Origin: Chthoniobacter flavus
GTDB taxonomy: Bacteria > Verrucomicrobiota > Verrucomicrobiia > Chthoniobacterales > Terrimicrobiaceae
Direction: 5' to 3'
Assembly: GCA_945863785.1 (NCBI GenBank)
Contig: CAMBAQ010000077.1
Location: 1 to 8,601, forward strand
DNA length: 8,601 bases
Positions 5,895-8,601 of the stretch are shown in pieces (position 1 is the first letter of the stretch; each line of letters begins with the position of its first letter). The notes beneath the pieces are model-generated. The model saw nothing but the letters and a program-made list of their open reading frames with translations, was not told where the DNA came from and did no database searches. A program made the position numbers and the translations under genes.

Positions 5895-6829
5895 ATACGC
5901 AAACGGACCGGGCAGAGCGAGGGATCGCCACCGCGATCGAGATTCTACAAGCGGGGGGCATCGTCGCGTTGCCAACGGAGACGGTATACGGACTCGCGGG
6001 CGAAGCCCTTTCGTCCCAAGCCTGCACTGCGATTTTCGAAGCCAAGGATCGCCCGCTCAGCGATCCGCTCATCGTTCACCTTCCGTCACTCGAGTGGCTC
6101 CCTCGCCTCACCTCCCCTTCCCCGCTCGCACTAGCCCTAGCTGAGAAGTTTTGGCCCGGTCCGCTCACCATGGTGCTACCGCGAAATTCTTGCGTGCCCG
6201 ACATCGTAACGGCGGGTCAGGGTACGGTCGCAGTAAGGATGAGCGCTCACCCCGCGTTTCGGTCCGTGGTCGAGGGCTTCGGCAAACCTCTCGCAGCCCC
6301 CAGCGCTAATCGATTCGGCCGAATAAGCCCGACCGCCGCCGAGCATGTTATGAGCGAGCTTGGCGGGCGTATCCCTTTCATACTGGATGGCGGACCCTGC
6401 CGCCACGGGATTGAATCCACCATCGTTCACGTGCTCGACGATCGATTGCAAATCCTCAGGCAGGGCCCCGTCACAGAGGAACAGTTGCGCGAATTTGCGC
6501 CCGTTTTTCACGGCCCCGCTGGGGTCGCTGCGCCAGGTGGACTCAAGAGCCACTACGCTCCCCGTACCCCGCTCGTGATAGCCGACCGACCAATGCCGAG
6601 AGGTCCGTGCGAGGGCTTACTGGCATGGTCGAATGCCCCCGAGGGCTTTGCAGTCGTGGAGAGACTCAGCACTTCCGGCGACCTACGCGAAGCCGCTGCG
6701 AATTTATACGGAGCCATGCGCCGACTCGATGAGGCCGGCCTAGATTTGATCGTCGCAGAAGCCATCCCACAAAATGGAATTGGCGCAGCCATTATGGAAC
6801 GTCTCCAAAAAGCAGCTGCAGAAAAATGA
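5891..6829 (+). CDS. sua5: L-threonylcarbamoyladenylate synthase, Sua5 type
   Basis: Makes threonylcarbamoyl-AMP from threonine, bicarbonate and ATP, the first step of the universal t6A37 tRNA modification. The 312 residues fit the long Sua5 form: a YrdC-like catalytic domain (about 8-200), a linker and a C-terminal Sua5 domain. Visible are GGIVALPTETVYGLAGEA (22-39), the KxR-type AKDRPLSDPLIVHL (51-64), FWPGPLTMVLPR (87-98), VAVRMSAHP (113-121), LAAPSANRFGRISPT (134-148), LDGGPCRHGIESTIV (165-179) and the linker APGGLKSHYAPRTPLVI (214-230), which covers the active site in Sua5. The start is TTG at 5891 in the sequence TTGA shared with the purE stop; no ATG or GTG lies between it and the first conserved helix, and there is no SD, so translation probably depends on coupling. 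The stop overlaps murJ in ATGA. Confidence 0.93.
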   Translation: MNTQTDRAERGIATAIEILQAGGIVALPTETVYGLAGEALSSQACTAIFEAKDRPLSDPLIVHLPSLEWLPRLTSPSPLALALAEKFWPGPLTMVLPRNSCVPDIVTAGQGTVAVRMSAHPAFRSVVEGFGKPLAAPSANRFGRISPTAAEHVMSELGGRIPFILDGGPCRHGIESTIVHVLDDRLQILRQGPVTEEQLREFAPVFHGPAGVAAPGGLKSHYAPRTPLVIADRPMPRGPCEGLLAWSNAPEGFAVVERLSTSGDLREAAANLYGAMRRLDEAGLDLIVAEAIPQNGIGAAIMERLQKAAAEK

Positions 6830-8421
6830 ACGACGGCAAAAAACTCAACACGCGCGCCAGCGGCATCATTGCGATCGCCGTGATGTGTAGTCGGGTGCTA
6901 GGACTCGTGCGGGAAGTGCTTTTCAACTCGCTTTTCGGAACAGCCGCGATGGGGCTTTTTCTGATCGCGTTCCGTCTCCCGAATCTTCTTCGCGATCTCT
7001 TTGCGGAGGGCGCCCTCTCCACCGCGTTCGTAACAGTTTTTTCTCAAAAGATAGAAAAAGACGGACCTTCCGCCGCGTGGGATTTGGCCTCGAAGATGCT
7101 GACGCTGGCCACCGTCTTCATGAGCGCGATTAGCCTGCTGGGCATCGTTTTTGCTGGCCCGCTTGTGAGATTGCTTGCTCCGGGATTTGATCCTGCCGAT
7201 GCCGGATTCACAATCCTTCTCACCCAGATCATGTATCCCTTCATTTTGCTGGTTTCCTTGGCGGCGCTGGTGATGGGGGCCTTGAACTCGCGTCAGATTT
7301 TTACCGCTCCGGCGATGGCTTCGAGCTTTTTCAATATCGGATCAATTGCAGGCGGCGTGATTTTCGGATGGTTGATTGATCGCAGCTTCGGCCGCAATGC
7401 CCTTATTGGATTGGCTATTGGGACTCTAGTCGGCGGCCTACTGCAATTACTCGTCCAGTTGCCAAGCCTTCGTCGGGTAGGCTTCCGGTTCAAACCCGAC
7501 TTCCGCTGGAAAGATGAAGGCATTCAAAAAATTCTTACTCTCATGGTGCCATCGGTGATCGCCGCGAGCGCCGTTCAGGTGAATGTGCTGGTGAACTCTC
7601 GCTTCGCCTCCTACGAGGGCGCCGAGGCTGTGACATGGCTCAATAGCGCTTTCCGCCTCATGCAACTCCCGATAGGAGTCTTTGGCGTGGCCGTGGCCAC
7701 GATCACCCTGCCGGTCATCTCCCGCATTGCGGCAGACACTGACACGAGCCGCTTCGGCCCGACACTTGGAAAGGCGATGCGACTGGCTGTTTTTCTCACC
7801 CTCCCATCTGCAGTAGGCCTATGGTTCCTCGCTGGCCCCATTATTGGCCTCATCTACGAGCACGGGCACTTCATCGCCGAAGACACGAAGCAGACCGCGC
7901 TCGCGCTCCAATATTATGCCATCGGCTTGGTTGCGTATTCCGGCATCAAAGTCCTCTCGCCAGCCTTCTATGCGATCGACCGCAAATGGACGCCCATGCT
8001 GGTGAGCTTCGCCTCTGTTGGGCTCAATCTCGCGCTCAATTACGCATTCATGTTTTACCTCGATTTTGGGCACCGCGGCTTGGCCCTCTCGACCACCATT
8101 TGCGCGACCCTGAATTTCACTGCCCTGTATTTCCTGATGATGGGGCCCGCCAAAAAGCTCGAGAGCGGCAAGTTTATGGGAACGATCCTGCGTTGCGGAG
8201 CCGCCACTATCCCCATGGCTCTGGTTTGCCAAGGGATCCTCACGGAGATGCCACGATTTTTCCCCAATCAAGGAACGCTTCTCCAAGCCGCGATCGTCGC
8301 GGCGGGGGTGACCGCGAGTGTGGCCGTTTATCTCGGTGCCTGCCTCCTCCTCCGCGTCGAGGAAACCCAATCCGCCATGGAGATCGTTTTGAAAAAACTC
8401 GGTCGCCGCCGAACGTCGTAG
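6826..8421 (+). CDS. murJ: Lipid II flippase MurJ (MviN)
   Basis: A member of the MOP exporter superfamily that flips the peptidoglycan precursor lipid II across the inner membrane. The 531 residues are hydrophobic throughout, consistent with the usual 14 TM helices. Conserved elements are CSRVLGLVRE (21-30; Arg23 and Arg29 align with E. coli Arg18 and Arg24), AFRLPNLLRDLFAEGALSTAFV (split over 48-69; Arg56 matches Arg52), GALNSRQIF (151-159), FRLMQLPIGVFGVA (276-289; Arg277 corresponds to Arg270) and KVLSPAFYAIDRKWTP. The segment aligned with E. coli ATDAF is AAMGLF here: one residue shorter and without the aspartate. The ATG at 6826 overlaps the sua5 stop (ATGA). It is the last gene of the purE-sua5-murJ group. 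A weak hairpin (ATCAA/TTGAT, 8434-8446) and the larger one at 8460-8493 lie downstream. Confidence 0.95.
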   Translation: MNDGKKLNTRASGIIAIAVMCSRVLGLVREVLFNSLFGTAAMGLFLIAFRLPNLLRDLFAEGALSTAFVTVFSQKIEKDGPSAAWDLASKMLTLATVFMSAISLLGIVFAGPLVRLLAPGFDPADAGFTILLTQIMYPFILLVSLAALVMGALNSRQIFTAPAMASSFFNIGSIAGGVIFGWLIDRSFGRNALIGLAIGTLVGGLLQLLVQLPSLRRVGFRFKPDFRWKDEGIQKILTLMVPSVIAASAVQVNVLVNSRFASYEGAEAVTWLNSAFRLMQLPIGVFGVAVATITLPVISRIAADTDTSRFGPTLGKAMRLAVFLTLPSAVGLWFLAGPIIGLIYEHGHFIAEDTKQTALALQYYAIGLVAYSGIKVLSPAFYAIDRKWTPMLVSFASVGLNLALNYAFMFYLDFGHRGLALSTTICATLNFTALYFLMMGPAKKLESGKFMGTILRCGAATIPMALVCQGILTEMPRFFPNQGTLLQAAIVAAGVTASVAVYLGACLLLRVEETQSAMEIVLKKLGRRRTS

Positions 8422-8452
8422 GGTCAGTTTCGAATCAACCTTTGATCGTTAT

Positions 8453-8493
8453 AAAAAATGAAGCCCGTCGCAGCGAATGCTACAACGGGCTTC
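8453..8493 (-). terminator. Intrinsic terminator, better matched to leftward transcription
   Basis: GAAGCCCGT (8460-8468) pairs perfectly with ACGGGCTTC (8485-8493), a 9-bp G+C-rich stem. Inside it AGC and GCT (around 8473-8481) could pair over a GAAT loop. On the minus strand the stem is followed by A and six T (complement of 8459-8453), the expected layout of a rho-independent terminator. On the plus strand it is followed by TGTTCC and a C-run, a poor U-tract. It most likely ends a convergent leftward gene and may act bidirectionally for murJ. Confidence 0.7.
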
Positions 8494-8518
8494 TGTTCCC
8501 CCCAGAACAATTTCCAAA

Positions 8519-8601
8519 CTAGAGAGAGTTGAGAATATCGCAAGAACTTTTTTCAAAAAAGTTTTCGTCCCACGATAGGATCTCGAAAGTATTGCCCCAC
8601 T
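8519..8601 (-). CDS. Possible 3' end of a convergent gene running in from the right
   Basis: On the minus strand one frame is open from the window edge (first full codon 8599-8597) to TAG at 8521-8519, encoding about 26 residues that end ENFFEKSSCDILNSL. The stop lies 25 bp before the leftward-facing terminator at 8493-8453, the spacing expected for a gene end. The peptide has ordinary amino acid composition but is too short to assign to a family. A second minus-strand frame is open through the terminator to a TAA near 8449 and is less plausible because it would translate the hairpin. The call rests mainly on terminator orientation. Confidence 0.4.
   Translation of the reverse strand, partial: WGNTFEILSWDENFFEKSSCDILNSL

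Noticed and set aside
7819..8370. 183-codon minus-strand frame inside murJ
   Set aside because: A shadow frame: strongly charged composition opposite clear membrane-helix coding sequence, with no recognisable domain.
1..8601. CRISPR arrays, insertion sequences, phage genes, toxin-antitoxin or other defence modules
   Set aside because: No repeated spacer structure, transposase or integrase motifs, or atypical gene cluster was found; the genes are core metabolism and envelope functions.

Overview
This is a chromosomal housekeeping region of a Gram-negative-type bacterium. An RND efflux pump, the lipid II flippase MurJ and a small lipoprotein point to an envelope with peptidoglycan and an outer membrane. 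G+C looks to be in the mid-50s percent (estimated by eye, not counted). The tRNA lacks an encoded CCA, most genes lack a clear Shine-Dalgarno (SD) sequence, and the protein style suggests a Verrucomicrobiota-like organism. That assignment is an impression without a database search, and confidence in it is low to moderate. I see no phage, transposon, CRISPR or defence genes.

Layout. Bases 1-912 (+) are the 3' end of an RND efflux pump gene, which converges on a leftward block. Read in its own direction, that block is tRNA-Leu(UAA) (4460-4376), 6-phosphogluconolactonase (4308-3604), a class Ibeta aspartate aminotransferase (3451-2288) and a valine-pyruvate aminotransferase (2212-956). A yjdM/phnA-like zinc-ribbon gene (4928-4602) lies upstream on the same strand. 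A divergent intergenic region (4929-5099) separates it from a 39-residue putative lipoprotein gene at 5100-5219 (+), which has the only strong SD in the window and is followed by two terminator hairpins. Next come purE, sua5/tsaC and murJ (5385-8421, +). Both junctions between these three overlap by 4 bases, so they look like one translationally coupled operon. At the right edge a leftward-facing terminator (8453-8493) and an open frame (8601-8519, -) suggest the 3' end of a convergent gene that continues beyond the window.

Function. The leftward block links central carbon metabolism (oxidative pentose phosphate pathway) with nitrogen transfer to aspartate, alanine and valine. The rightward operon joins purine synthesis, tRNA t6A modification and cell-wall precursor export, three growth-linked functions with no shared pathway. 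Most of the window is well-understood core metabolism. The least explained items are the tiny lipoprotein unit, the unseen gene at the right edge, and a MurJ lacking an acidic residue that is conserved in E. coli.
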